DNA of 38,598 bases from Peptoniphilaceae bacterium. Its GTDB lineage: Bacteria; Bacillota; Clostridia; Tissierellales; Peptoniphilaceae. This document shows, piece after piece, positions 24,431-33,828 of this stretch. Each line of letters begins with the position of its first letter. Position 1 is the stretch's first letter. The stretch spans positions 1-38,598 of the forward strand of contig JALFST010000014.1 of NCBI GenBank assembly GCA_022779285.1. The letters are read 5' to 3'. The position numbers and the translations under genes were made by a program. The notes beneath the pieces are model-generated. The model was not told the DNA's origin. It made no database searches and saw only the letters and a list, made by a program, of their open reading frames with translations.

Positions 24431-24487
24431 TACATAATGTTTGATTGTCTTTTCACAAACAAAATATTCGAAATCACAGGAGGTTGT

Positions 24488-26443
24488 ATGAAAAAAACAA
24501 AATGGATCGCGTTCCTTCTTGCTGCATGCTTATCGCTCAGCGCTTGCGGCGGAAAACAGAATTCCCCGAAAAAAGAGACGCCATCTGTCTCCGGGCAAAC
24601 GAGCAACAGCGTACTGAAGGACGGAGACTACGAAGTCACGGCAAAGGGCTTCCATGGGGAATTCCCGGTCACTGTCAAGGTTGCCGAAGGAAAAATCAGC
24701 GAAATCTCTGTAGGAAAGCATCAGGAAACCCAGGATATCGGAACAAAAGCGATCGATGCCATTCCGCCGGCCATTGTTGAGAGCCAATCTCTGGCGGTTT
24801 CCGCCGTTTCCGGCGCCACTGTGACATCCACCGGATTGCTTCAGGCTGTTGAGGAGGCTGTACGTCAAGCCGGCGGGGATGTGGAAGAATGGAAGTCCCG
24901 TCCGGTATCGAAAAAAACCGCCGAACCCATTCATAAAACGGCTGATGTCGTCGTCATCGGCGGTGGCGGAGCCGGGCTTTCTGCAGCGATCAGCGCAGCA
25001 GAAAAAGGCGCTTCAGTGCTTCTTGTAGAAAAGACGTCCATGCTCGGTGGAAATACAATCCGCGCAGGCGGACCCTACAATGCCGTAGATCCCAAGCGTC
25101 AGGCCTTGGTGGAGCCGGCCTCCGAACAGGCGATGAAAAACCTCTACGCACTGACGGAAAAGGAAGCGAAATCGCCTGAACACCAGGCCTACATGGATCA
25201 GCTTCGTAAAGAGATCGATGCGTACCAATCCGGTCAAAAAGACCATTTATTTGACTCTATTGCCTTGCACATCCTACAAACTTATGATGGAGGCGATTAT
25301 GTCGGGAAACTTCCCTTTGTTGAAAAATTGGCTACCGATTCCTATCCCACGCTGGAGTGGTTAGAATCCATCGGCGTCCAATTCAATGACAAAACCTCCA
25401 CGGTCGCAGGCGGATTATGGCCTCGGGCACATACGCCAATCAACGCCGCCGGCAGTGACTACATCCGCGCAGAACACGATCGCGCCGAAGCGCTCAAGGT
25501 GGAATTCCTCTTTAACTGTCGTGCACAGGAGCTTGTCCAGAGCGATGGACGCGTCACAGGCGTCAAGGGTACCACAGCAGAGGGCGCGCCGGTGGAGATT
25601 AAAGCCAATCGCGCTGTCGTGATTGCTTCGGGCGGCTTCGCAGCCAACCCGGAAATGCGCCATAAATATGATCCTAAATTGGCTTTAGATCTCGGAACGA
25701 CCAATTCTCCAGCCAATGTGGGCGATGGAATCGTCATGGCGCAGGCCATCGGCGCCGGAGTCACCGGCATGGAGTGGATTCAGTGTTTGCCCTACGGCGA
25801 TCCGAAAACCGGAGCCCTCAATGGCTGGATGGGTGGCAATGGCGTCGAATTCTACTATCAGATCAACCAGGATGGCGTGCGCTTTATGGCCGAAGACGGC
25901 CGTCGCGATACCATGAATCAAGCTTTGCTTGCACAGAAGGATCAGCTCAGCTATGTCATTGCAGATAGCACATCGATCGGCCCTGATGGGGTTCACAATA
26001 TCTGGGGCGATGTTGTCGACGACCTCGTGGCTAACGGCACCATCTATCGCGCCGACACCATTGAAGAACTTGCGAAACAGATTGGGGTGGATCCTGCGGT
26101 GCTTGCAAATACCCACGAGACCTTTAACCGCTATGTGGAAGCGGGTGAAGATGCAGAATTCGGGCGCAAGCTCTTTGGGAAAAAGTTGGATCAGCCTCCC
26201 TACTTTGCGTCGCCAAGAAAACCGACCGTACATCACACCATGGGCGGATTAACCATTGATCTTGACTGCCGCGTGCTCAATACGGAAGGAACGGTCATTC
26301 CCGGTCTATATGCAGCCGGAGAAGTCACAGGAGGTATCCACGGCTCGAACCGCCTCGGCGGAAATGCCCTTGTTGATATCCATGTCTTCGGGCGCACTGC
26401 CGGTACTAATGCAGCCAGCGAAGGCGTAAACGAAGCAAAATAG
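24488..26443 (+). CDS. Secreted flavin lipoprotein of fumarate/urocanate reductase type
   Basis: A 651-residue protein. Residues 1-19 form a lipoprotein signal with lipobox LSAC (Cys20), so it should sit on the outer face of the membrane. An FMN-binding domain follows (about 45-130) with SGATVTST, the motif to which FMN is covalently joined through Thr. The rest is a FAD-dependent flavocytochrome c-type reductase domain: VVVIGGGGAGLSAAISAAEKG, and C-terminal GLYAAGEVTGGIHGSNRLGGNAL. Relatives reduce fumarate, urocanate, cinnamate or similar acceptors as terminal electron acceptors; the substrate cannot be told here. ATG at 24488 follows AGGAGG. Codon use leans to C-ending codons and looks GC-richer than neighbours, and it is flanked by IS30-like remains, which suggests transfer. 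Confidence 0.9.
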   Translation: MKKTKWIAFLLAACLSLSACGGKQNSPKKETPSVSGQTSNSVLKDGDYEVTAKGFHGEFPVTVKVAEGKISEISVGKHQETQDIGTKAIDAIPPAIVESQSLAVSAVSGATVTSTGLLQAVEEAVRQAGGDVEEWKSRPVSKKTAEPIHKTADVVVIGGGGAGLSAAISAAEKGASVLLVEKTSMLGGNTIRAGGPYNAVDPKRQALVEPASEQAMKNLYALTEKEAKSPEHQAYMDQLRKEIDAYQSGQKDHLFDSIALHILQTYDGGDYVGKLPFVEKLATDSYPTLEWLESIGVQFNDKTSTVAGGLWPRAHTPINAAGSDYIRAEHDRAEALKVEFLFNCRAQELVQSDGRVTGVKGTTAEGAPVEIKANRAVVIASGGFAANPEMRHKYDPKLALDLGTTNSPANVGDGIVMAQAIGAGVTGMEWIQCLPYGDPKTGALNGWMGGNGVEFYYQINQDGVRFMAEDGRRDTMNQALLAQKDQLSYVIADSTSIGPDGVHNIWGDVVDDLVANGTIYRADTIEELAKQIGVDPAVLANTHETFNRYVEAGEDAEFGRKLFGKKLDQPPYFASPRKPTVHHTMGGLTIDLDCRVLNTEGTVIPGLYAAGEVTGGIHGSNRLGGNALVDIHVFGRTAGTNAASEGVNEAK

Positions 26444-26456
26444 ATTGCACAATTAT

Positions 26457-26528
26457 CAAAAAGAGACAAATCTTTTTGTAGAGCGACCTCTTCTGATTGG
26501 GCCAAAAAGGAGCCAGTCAGGGGAGGTC
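26457..26528 (+). other. Two tandem hairpins after the flavin reductase gene
   Basis: CAAAAAGA (26457-26464) pairs with TCTTTTTG (26471-26478). Next, 26485-26500 pairs with 26513-26528 over 16 positions, three of them G-U in the plus-strand RNA (GACCTC with GAGGTC, CTGA with TCAG, TGG with CCA). Because the G-U pairs work only in the plus-strand RNA, the structure looks like part of the mRNA 3' end. No T-run follows the second stem. Confidence 0.5.
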
Positions 26529-26652
26529 ATTGCCTATCTAAAGGAAAAACGAAAAACATGCAAACCGGTTCAATTCAACCCCTCGCAGAATACTTGCAGG
26601 CAAATTATCATAGAAAATGGTTGAGAAAGTGAAGAAGGGAAAGAGCGCTTGC
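26529..26652. other. Intergenic stretch with no recognisable gene
   Basis: No ORF with a start and ribosome site or a recognisable motif is seen on either strand. It lies between the hairpins after the flavin reductase and a terminator. Confidence 0.5.
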
Positions 26653-26697
26653 CAGCATTCTTCCCGCTCTATAATGGGGAAAAATGCTGCTTTTTAT
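26653..26697 (+). terminator. Rho-independent terminator downstream of the flavin reductase region
   Basis: CAGCATT-C-TTCCC (26653-26665) pairs with GGGAA-A-AATGCTG (26677-26689) with one mismatch, and a C plus TTTTTATT follow. It lies about 210 bases after the reductase stop, so the message would have a long structured 3' end. Confidence 0.75.
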
Positions 26698-26701
26698 TAA
26701 A

Positions 26702-26738
26702 GATTATTTGTTGTATTTTAGCTTTTCATCAGTAGCCG
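26702..26738. repeat. Short diverged repeat, copy 2 (IS-end-like)
   Basis: This is the second copy of the repeat described at 24346, 21 of 28 bases identical, with a TAGCCG after a three-base insertion. The two copies flank the flavin reductase gene in the same orientation. It directly precedes the groESL promoter. Confidence 0.45.
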
Positions 26739-26758
26739 GAAAACTTATTCGGAAAAAG

Positions 26759-26787
26759 TTGATTTTTCTCAAAAGATGATGTATTAT
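26759..26787 (+). promoter_or_regulatory. groESL promoter (sigma-A type)
   Basis: TTGATT at 26759-26764 and TATTAT at 26782-26787 are separated by 17 bases. The expected start point, around 26794-26796, is just upstream of the CIRCE element, the usual arrangement for HrcA-controlled groESL operons. Confidence 0.8.
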
Positions 26788-26797
26788 ATCTATGTTG

Positions 26798-26824
26798 TTA
26801 GCACTCGTATATTGCGAGTGACAA
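26798..26824 (+). promoter_or_regulatory. CIRCE element (HrcA operator), right half diverged
   Basis: TTAGCACTC, a nine-base spacer and GAGTGACAA. The left half matches the CIRCE consensus exactly; the right half has two changes from GAGTGCTAA. HrcA binds here and represses groESL until heat or misfolded protein titrates it away. The gene for HrcA is not in this window. Confidence 0.88.
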
Positions 26825-26864
26825 TAATAAACTATTGGATTAGAGTTGGTAACAGGAGGTAATG

Positions 26865-27149
26865 ATGAAATTAAATCCGATTGGCGAACGTATCGTGATT
26901 CGCAAGCTGGAAAAAGAAGAGACTACTGCGTCGGGCATCGTATTGCCATCCTCCGCACAGGAGCAGCCACAGTATGCTGAGGTCACTGCAATCAGTGATC
27001 AAATTCACAATAATGACGACTACAAAAATTCAGTACAAATTGGAGATCATGTGATCTATTCCAAATATGCGGGTACGGAAGTAAAGCTTGACGGTGAAGA
27101 ATATATCGTGATTAAGCTGGAAGATGTACTTGCTGTTGTAGAAGACTAA
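26865..27149 (+). CDS. groES: Co-chaperonin GroES
   Basis: A 94-residue GroES, the heptameric lid of the chaperonin. It begins MKLNPIGERIVIRKLEKEE and has the mobile loop TTASGIVLPSSAQEQPQ and the end YIVIKLEDVLAVVED. Family length is 94-100 residues. The second ATG (26865) is preferred over the one at 26862 because AGGAGG (26854-26859) is then five bases away. It is followed by groEL after 20 bases, in one operon under the CIRCE element. Confidence 0.97.
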   Translation: MKLNPIGERIVIRKLEKEETTASGIVLPSSAQEQPQYAEVTAISDQIHNNDDYKNSVQIGDHVIYSKYAGTEVKLDGEEYIVIKLEDVLAVVED

Positions 27150-27157
27150 TCGCTTGA

Positions 27158-28801
<1,644 letters not shown>

Positions 28802-28813
28802 TCATTGTTACAG

Positions 28814-28845
28814 AAAGCGGGAGCTTCGGCTCCCGCTTTTTTTTT
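28814..28845 (+). terminator. Rho-independent terminator after groEL
   Basis: AGCGGGAGC pairs with GCTCCCGCT around a TTCG tetraloop and is followed by a run of nine Ts. Confidence 0.96.
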
Positions 28846-28870
28846 AGTATTTTTTAGAAAAAAAACTAAA

Positions 28871-28946
28871 TGTTACAATTTATATCGAAAAAGTAGACAA
28901 AAAATCGGATATATGGGAAATTCTTTTGTTTTTTTCATGCTACAAT
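28871..28946 (+). promoter_or_regulatory. Two extended -10 elements before the HTH gene
   Basis: TGTTACAAT at 28871-28879 and TGCTACAAT at 28938-28946 both fit the extended -10 pattern TGnTATAAT with one change. Neither has a strong -35. The second would give a leader of about 60 bases to the ATG at 29014. Confidence 0.4.
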
Positions 28947-29013
28947 TAAAAAAACACGGGAAAACAGGTATCGTTCATCTCTGGGCATCAAAAACCATAG
29001 AAAGAAGGGAAAA

Positions 29014-29520
29014 ATGAAAAGACATATCTATATTTCTTCGGAGGAATCCAGAAAAAACGTGCTCAGAATGTTGGAAGGATATCAGTCAAACCTGAAGAAA
29101 CTGAAAAGAATTGAGGAGGACGATCTGATTCGGGAGTGGAGTACGGATTATCAAATTCGAGAAAGAACGGGAGGTGTACATGCTCCTGCATTGCAATGCA
29201 GCAAGACGGGAGAAACGACAAAAAAATCAATACAAGAGGTCCTGGTGGTGGAAAAAGAAAATATCCTGCAGCATTTATATGATCTGCGGGCAGAACATCA
29301 ACTGATGCAGCTTCTTTTGTTCAATCTGGATGAAGATGCATTGAAGCTTGTTAAGCTTCGATATTTTGAACAATTGTCCGTTCGTGTGATCTGCGGAACC
29401 CTTTTTTTCTCACGCAGCACCTTCTATCGGAAAAATGCAGAGGTGATTGATCGTCTGGCATTGGAATATGAAAGGATTTTTCGGGCCGGACCTTCAAACA
29501 AAAAGCCGGACCGCAATTAG
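29014..29520 (+). CDS. HTH protein of sigma-70 region 4 / ArpU-like type
   Basis: A 168-residue protein with an N-terminal helical, basic part and a C-terminal helix-turn-helix. Residues of about 110-145 (DALKLVKLRYFEQLSVRVICGTLFFSRSTFYRKNAEVI) fit the region-4-like pattern in which L-R-Y-F-E precedes the helices, as in sigma factor tails, DUF1492 and ArpU phage regulators. AAGAAGGG just before the ATG supports the start. It is upstream of, and in the same direction as, the atypical response regulator with a 57-base gap. Target and role are unknown; remains of a phage or a small sigma-like regulator are both possible. Confidence 0.6.
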   Translation: MKRHIYISSEESRKNVLRMLEGYQSNLKKLKRIEEDDLIREWSTDYQIRERTGGVHAPALQCSKTGETTKKSIQEVLVVEKENILQHLYDLRAEHQLMQLLLFNLDEDALKLVKLRYFEQLSVRVICGTLFFSRSTFYRKNAEVIDRLALEYERIFRAGPSNKKPDRN

Positions 29521-29577
29521 TCTTTTCAAATCATGAAATTCCTGATATGGTATGCATAGCAAGAAAGGAGGCTGGAG

Positions 29578-30264
29578 ATGCAATTGATGATTGCGCATCG
29601 GGATCGGGAATTCGTAGAAGATTTGAAGTACAGTCTCGAAACGGATGGTATGATTGTTTATGAAGCGTCGACAATTGCATGCGCTCATGAGCTATTGACA
29701 AAACAAGAGTTCCAATTTTGTCTTGTCGGCAGTCAACTGGAGGACGGAAATGCTCTGGATTTTCGCAGACGCATGGAGGATGACGTTTTTGTTCCCATGA
29801 TAGTTGTTTCTGAGCATTCCACAAGCACGGAGGCTGTCCTTTGCTTAGAATACGGATATGACGATTATATGCGCTTTCCAATCGATTTCCTCGAACTGAA
29901 GTCACGGATTCGCTGTGTGCTTCGGCGGTGGAAAACCCGGAAGGATACCGGTAAAAAAAACGCCGTAATGGAAATCGGTCAAATCGAGGCAGATTTCATA
30001 CATCATACGCTCAGCTATCAACAAAACCAAATTGAGCTTACGATGCGTGAATTTGAGGTCTTCTATCATCTCTGGGCTGCGGAAGGCGCTGTGGTCAGCA
30101 GAACGCAGCTGCTGACAAAGCTTGGAGGAGAAACGGACAGTCAAAGCCGAACAGCGGACGTATATGTGCGCCGGATACGTACCAAATGTTCGAAGCTGGG
30201 ATTTCCAAATCTGATTCGAACTGTATGGGGGCGAGGGTATCGCTTCCAAAAAGAACTGTTGTGA
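29578..30264 (+). CDS. OmpR-type response regulator with degenerate receiver
   Basis: A 228-residue two-domain regulator. The receiver domain (about 1-120) lacks the phosphoacceptor: where L-L-D-I-M-L-P-D-G is expected, the sequence is LVGSQLEDG, with Gly in place of Asp. The acidic pair near residue 8 is reduced to one Asp (AHRDREF), and the conserved Lys of K-P-F is replaced (RFPID). The C-terminal winged helix (about 130-228) is intact: LTMREFEVFYHLW, VSRTQLLTKLGG, TADVYVRRIRTKC, IRTVWGRGYRF. No histidine kinase is nearby, so it is likely controlled without phosphorylation. AGGAGG lies six bases before the ATG. Cotranscribed with the rRNA pseudouridine synthase, which starts seven bases after its stop. 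Confidence 0.85.
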   Translation: MQLMIAHRDREFVEDLKYSLETDGMIVYEASTIACAHELLTKQEFQFCLVGSQLEDGNALDFRRRMEDDVFVPMIVVSEHSTSTEAVLCLEYGYDDYMRFPIDFLELKSRIRCVLRRWKTRKDTGKKNAVMEIGQIEADFIHHTLSYQQNQIELTMREFEVFYHLWAAEGAVVSRTQLLTKLGGETDSQSRTADVYVRRIRTKCSKLGFPNLIRTVWGRGYRFQKELL

Positions 30265-30271
30265 GGAGTCG

Positions 30272-30997
30272 ATGAAGCTGCGCTTGGATAAGTTTTTAGC
30301 AAATTCGGGAATAGGATCTCGCAAAGAGGTAAATCACCTGATTGCGGAAGGGCATGTTCATGTAAATGGAAAAGTGATTGTAGCCGGTAAAACGAAAATT
30401 GAAGAAACCGATGCCGTTACCGTGGATGAAACGATACTTTCATATAGAAAATACCGATACTATATGATGAATAAGCCCGTCGATGCTTTATCAGCGACTC
30501 GAGATCATCGTACAACCGTCATAGATTTCATTCGAGATGAGGATCAAGTGCCGGATCTGTTTCCCGTTGGCAGATTAGATAAGGACACAACCGGTCTTCT
30601 TCTGATAACCAATGACGGCCGCTTGGCACATGAGCTGCTTTCACCGAAGCATCACGTTCAGAAGGGATACGAAGCACTATTGGATGACGATGTTACAGAA
30701 GAAGACCGGCAAGCCTTTCAAAAAGGTTTTTTCCTTGAGCCTGAAAAAATATGGACAATGCCTGCTGAATTGCAAATTCTGGATACAAAAAAAGCGCTGG
30801 TTCATATTATGGAGGGAAAATATCATCAGGTAAAAAGAATGTTTGCATTACGAGGGAAAAAGGTTTTACAATTAAAAAGAATTTCCATGGGGACGTTGCG
30901 CTTGGATCCTCGACTTGCATACGGAGAGTATCGTGAGTTGACGAAGGAAGAATTGGACACACTGCGCGGACTTGTCAGGAAAACGACAGTGAATTAA
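30272..30997 (+). CDS. rsuA: 16S rRNA pseudouridine synthase, RsuA family
   Basis: A 241-residue enzyme with an N-terminal S4 RNA-binding domain (residues 3-50, LRLDKFLANSGIGSRKEV) and a catalytic domain carrying GRLDKDTTGLLLITNDG, in which the Asp of RLD forms the covalent step. RsuA makes pseudouridine 516 in 16S rRNA; the nearby family RluB/E/F acts on 23S rRNA, so the precise position is not certain. Ends near RMFALRGKKVLQLKRISMG, typical of the family. Start ATG at 30272 follows GAGGAG. Confidence 0.9.
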   Translation: MKLRLDKFLANSGIGSRKEVNHLIAEGHVHVNGKVIVAGKTKIEETDAVTVDETILSYRKYRYYMMNKPVDALSATRDHRTTVIDFIRDEDQVPDLFPVGRLDKDTTGLLLITNDGRLAHELLSPKHHVQKGYEALLDDDVTEEDRQAFQKGFFLEPEKIWTMPAELQILDTKKALVHIMEGKYHQVKRMFALRGKKVLQLKRISMGTLRLDPRLAYGEYRELTKEELDTLRGLVRKTTVN

Positions 30998-31019
30998 GAA
31001 ACATAGGAAGAGGGGAAAG

Positions 31020-31577
31020 ATGAATTATTACATCGCCGACTGTCATTTTGGCGATGAGCGCGTGATTGATTTTTGTCACCGCCCGTTTGAAACGGTCGAG
31101 GAGATGGACGAATTTATGATTTCGTCATGGAACAGGACGGTGCGAGAATGGGATGATGTGTATATTATCGGTGATCTGATGCATCGCGTAGCTGAGCCGG
31201 AGCAATATCTGATCAGGCTGAAGGGTCGTCTGCATCTGATCTGTGGCAATCATGACGGCATCATTCGGGAAAATCCTTGTTTACACACCTATTTTGAAGA
31301 GATCGCGGACTATCTTGTGATTCAGGATGGAAGACATCGGTTGGACTTATTTCATTATCCCTTATTGGAGTGGGACGGTTATTACTATGGAACATGGCAT
31401 CTCTATGGGCACATACACAATCATCCCTCTTTAACACAGGAAAGAGTGAGAATGCTGCCGAAGGCGCTGAACTGCGGGGTAGATGTGATCGGATATCGTC
31501 CGCTCTGCTTTGATGAATTAGTGACAGCGAATAAAAGGGATTGTGAACGTTCCATGCGGCCGCAAGGCTCCGTATAA
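31020..31577 (+). CDS. Small metallophosphoesterase
   Basis: A 185-residue calcineurin-like phosphoesterase. The metal-binding motifs occur in order: DCHFGD (residues about 7-12), GDLMHR (51-56), GNHD (76-79), a central HYPLLEWDG and GHIHNH (about 130-135). Family members of this size act on phosphate or nucleotide phosphodiesters; the substrate is not evident. The start is supported by AGAGGGG. The gene runs into a convergent helicase gene with only three bases between the two stop codons and no terminator visible. Confidence 0.88.
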   Translation: MNYYIADCHFGDERVIDFCHRPFETVEEMDEFMISSWNRTVREWDDVYIIGDLMHRVAEPEQYLIRLKGRLHLICGNHDGIIRENPCLHTYFEEIADYLVIQDGRHRLDLFHYPLLEWDGYYYGTWHLYGHIHNHPSLTQERVRMLPKALNCGVDVIGYRPLCFDELVTANKRDCERSMRPQGSV

Positions 31578-31580
31578 TCA

Positions 31581-33458
31581 TCATTTTCTTCTTTTCCGGC
31601 GAATTTTTCCGCTCGTTAATTCATCGAGAAATTGAGAATAATCCTGTTTTTTGCCATCAATTGCGGTTCGTCCAATGAGCCGCAATCTTTTTTTTGCGCG
31701 AGTGATCCCCACATAAAAAAGGCGGCGTTCCTCCTCCAGCAGGTCTGCGTCTCCGTGCCGCAAATTTTCCAGAGCCGACATTGAGGGAAACTCCTCCTGA
31801 ATCAGATCAATCAGCCAGACATTATCGTATTCTAAGCCTTTGGCACCGTGGATCGTGGAGAGAGTGACATTGCTTATGTCTGAGGGATGGAGGAGCGAGT
31901 CGTAGAGCTTTTTCAGATGCCGCTCAAGATCAGGAAAATCAGCGGAGGCTTCCGCAATTATGCGGAGCGTTTCGATCGTTCGGTAACTTTGAGCCAGAGG
32001 CTTCTTCTGTCGGCGGGAATGCTCCTGAAGATATTGTCCATAACCAAGCCGGACAAGGATCTCATCGATCGCATCCTTCGGCGAAAGAAAGCGTAAACGG
32101 GAAAAAGAAGCCTGTAAAGATCCGATTTTTTCTCGGTAAAAACGATTTTGTGTATCAGGAAGCTCGGCCAGCCTTTCCAGGACGGGCAGATACGGATCTA
32201 ATACAGAGATTTTCTCCAGAAAGATTTTCTTTAAATAGGCGCCGAGTTTATAGTAGATTTTTTGGAATGTTCTCAAATCGGTCGGATCGACAGAAAAATG
32301 AAGAATGTGCAGGATATCCGCAAGAATGGGATTCCGAAAAAACTTATGGGGGTCGGCATTGCTCGAAAAATGGAGATTCATTTGTTGAAAAAGCTCAGCT
32401 ATGGCAATTGCGGAGAGATTATTACGAAAGAGAATTGCGGTGGTCTCATTTTTATTCTGCATGGCGAGTTCTTTTTTTATTTCCTGAAGCTGCCGTGACA
32501 GGGATTTTACGAGAAGAATCCGTACCCGATCATTGCCTTCTTGTGTTGCAGTGATATTCTTTTCATATCGATCGTTGTTTTTGACAATGAAATGGGAGGC
32601 GATTTCCACAATATTCGATGAGGAACGATAGTTCTCCTGCATGAGTATAATTTTTGCATCCGGATAAAATTTCTTGAATTGAAGGAGATATTGGGGATCG
32701 GCGCCTCGAAATCCATAGATGGACTGATCATCATCCGCGACCATAAGAAGATTGTTTTCCGGAGCAGCTAAAAGCTGAATGATTCTCCATTGAATCAAGG
32801 ATGTATCCTGAGCTTCGTCTACCTGTAAAAACGGAAAACGCCTGCGAAGAGAGTTCAGCAAATCCGGATCCTGATCCAGAATCTGCAAGGTTCGGATCAG
32901 CATATCATCAAAATCGATGAGATTATGAGACTCCTTAAATTGAATATAATCATGCGAAATCTCTTGAAAGTGAGGGAAACTTTCTCCACTTTTTATCCGA
33001 TATTGCTCATAGGTCATGAGCGCATTTTTCAAGTAACCGTCGATTCGGAAATAATCCTCCGTTTCCTCCTCCGTAATGGCGCGGTTTTGATAAAAGGCGA
33101 AGCGTTCTCTTAAGAACTGATATTTACTCCATTTGGGATGTCCTTCAATCAGAGACAACATCTCATTTTTTTGTGCAGCATAATGACGGAGTATCTGAAA
33201 ACAAAATGCGTGGATTGTAGAGAAGGCCGGTTCTCCTTGCTTTTTGTCGTGAACCGAAAAAAAGCGAGCCTGCATGTCCCTGGCCTGCTGACGAGAAAAT
33301 GTGATGGATGCGATTTGATTTGCGGGAATTCCGGCATTCAGGAGCGATTGGATTCGTGCGAGCAGCACGGTCGTTTTGCCGGCGCCGGGAACCGCCAGAA
33401 CAAGACAAGGTCCGTTTTTATGAGAGATGGCTTCCATTTGAGAGCTTGTGAATTCCAT
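31581..33458 (-). CDS. UvrD/PcrA-like ATP-dependent DNA helicase
   Basis: A 625-residue superfamily 1 helicase. Motifs in order: Q-motif FTSSQMEAI, Walker A VPGAGKTT, VDEAQDTS (motif II), ADDDQSIYGFRGA (motif III), LSTIHGAKGLEYDNVW (motif V) and LFYVGITRAKKRL (motif VI). It is shorter than PcrA (about 720-740), and the sub-domain around 380-480 is diverged, so I call it PcrA-like rather than PcrA. ATG at 33458 follows AAAGGAGG on the minus strand; a longer frame lacks a ribosome site. Role is in DNA repair or replication restart. Confidence 0.92.
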   Translation of the reverse strand: MEFTSSQMEAISHKNGPCLVLAVPGAGKTTVLLARIQSLLNAGIPANQIASITFSRQQARDMQARFFSVHDKKQGEPAFSTIHAFCFQILRHYAAQKNEMLSLIEGHPKWSKYQFLRERFAFYQNRAITEEETEDYFRIDGYLKNALMTYEQYRIKSGESFPHFQEISHDYIQFKESHNLIDFDDMLIRTLQILDQDPDLLNSLRRRFPFLQVDEAQDTSLIQWRIIQLLAAPENNLLMVADDDQSIYGFRGADPQYLLQFKKFYPDAKIILMQENYRSSSNIVEIASHFIVKNNDRYEKNITATQEGNDRVRILLVKSLSRQLQEIKKELAMQNKNETTAILFRNNLSAIAIAELFQQMNLHFSSNADPHKFFRNPILADILHILHFSVDPTDLRTFQKIYYKLGAYLKKIFLEKISVLDPYLPVLERLAELPDTQNRFYREKIGSLQASFSRLRFLSPKDAIDEILVRLGYGQYLQEHSRRQKKPLAQSYRTIETLRIIAEASADFPDLERHLKKLYDSLLHPSDISNVTLSTIHGAKGLEYDNVWLIDLIQEEFPSMSALENLRHGDADLLEEERRLFYVGITRAKKRLRLIGRTAIDGKKQDYSQFLDELTSGKIRRKRRK

Positions 33459-33568
33459 GCGGCCTCCTTTTCTATTTCTTAATTGTAACTGCAAACAAGA
33501 AAATGTGATAGCAATCATAAGTATTATTTTGCTTCATTTTCATCAAAATTATCCCATAATTGATGATC

Positions 33569-33596
33569 CATATAGCATGAGAGATCGGCTTGGCAA
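33569..33596 (-). promoter_or_regulatory. Possible promoter of the helicase gene
   Basis: On the minus strand TTGCCA (plus 33591-33596) and TATATG (33569-33574) are separated by 16 bases, and an extended -10 TGC precedes the latter. It would leave a leader of about 105 bases before the helicase ATG and lie back to back with the tRNA promoter. Only moderate matches. Confidence 0.4.
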
Positions 33597-33619
33597 TTCA
33601 TGATATACTGAAAAAGAAT

Positions 33620-33648
33620 TTGCGTGATCGAAATATTTTTGATAGAAT
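33620..33648 (+). promoter_or_regulatory. Promoter of tRNA-Leu
   Basis: TTGCGT at 33620-33625 and TAGAAT at 33643-33648 with a 17-base spacer. The start point would be about 33655, just before the tRNA at 33659. Confidence 0.65.
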
Positions 33649-33658
33649 ACTTCGGCAA

Positions 33659-33743
33659 GCTGGTGTGTCGGAATTGGCAGACGAGACAGACTCAAAATCT
33701 GTTGCGGTATCCCCGCGTGTGGGTTCAAGTCCCACCACCAGCA
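33659..33743 (+). tRNA. tRNA-Leu (anticodon CAA)
   Basis: The acceptor GCTGGTG (33659-33665) pairs with CACCAGC (33736-33742), followed by discriminator A. The anticodon stem ACAGA/TCTGT carries loop CTCAAAA, which gives anticodon CAA for UUG codons. A long variable arm (TGCGG...CCGCG) marks a class II tRNA, as expected for Leu. The T arm is GTGGG-TTCAAGT-CCCAC. The CCA end is not encoded. The gene has its own promoter and terminator. Confidence 0.96.
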
Positions 33744-33744
33744 T

Positions 33745-33770
33745 AAGCCACGCAATGCGTGGCTTTTTTT
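33745..33770 (+). terminator. Rho-independent terminator after tRNA-Leu
   Basis: AAGCCACGC pairs with GCGTGGCTT around a three-base loop and is followed by a T-run. The polA start is about 60 bases downstream. Confidence 0.93.
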
Positions 33771-33828
33771 GTATACGAAACCATGTCATGGCATGTCCGT
33801 GGAAAGCAACACCGAGGAGGCGGCTGAA

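Noticed and set aside
25685-26236. 183-codon leftward ORF under the flavin reductase gene
   Set aside because: Antisense shadow in a GC-rich gene; no ribosome site.
28805-29017. 70-codon ORF between groEL and the HTH gene
   Set aside because: It begins in the groEL terminator, has no ribosome site and its low-complexity sequence comes from AT-rich DNA.
33780-33790. CCATG-T-CATGG dyad before polA
   Set aside because: Too short to support a regulatory call and not near a clear promoter.
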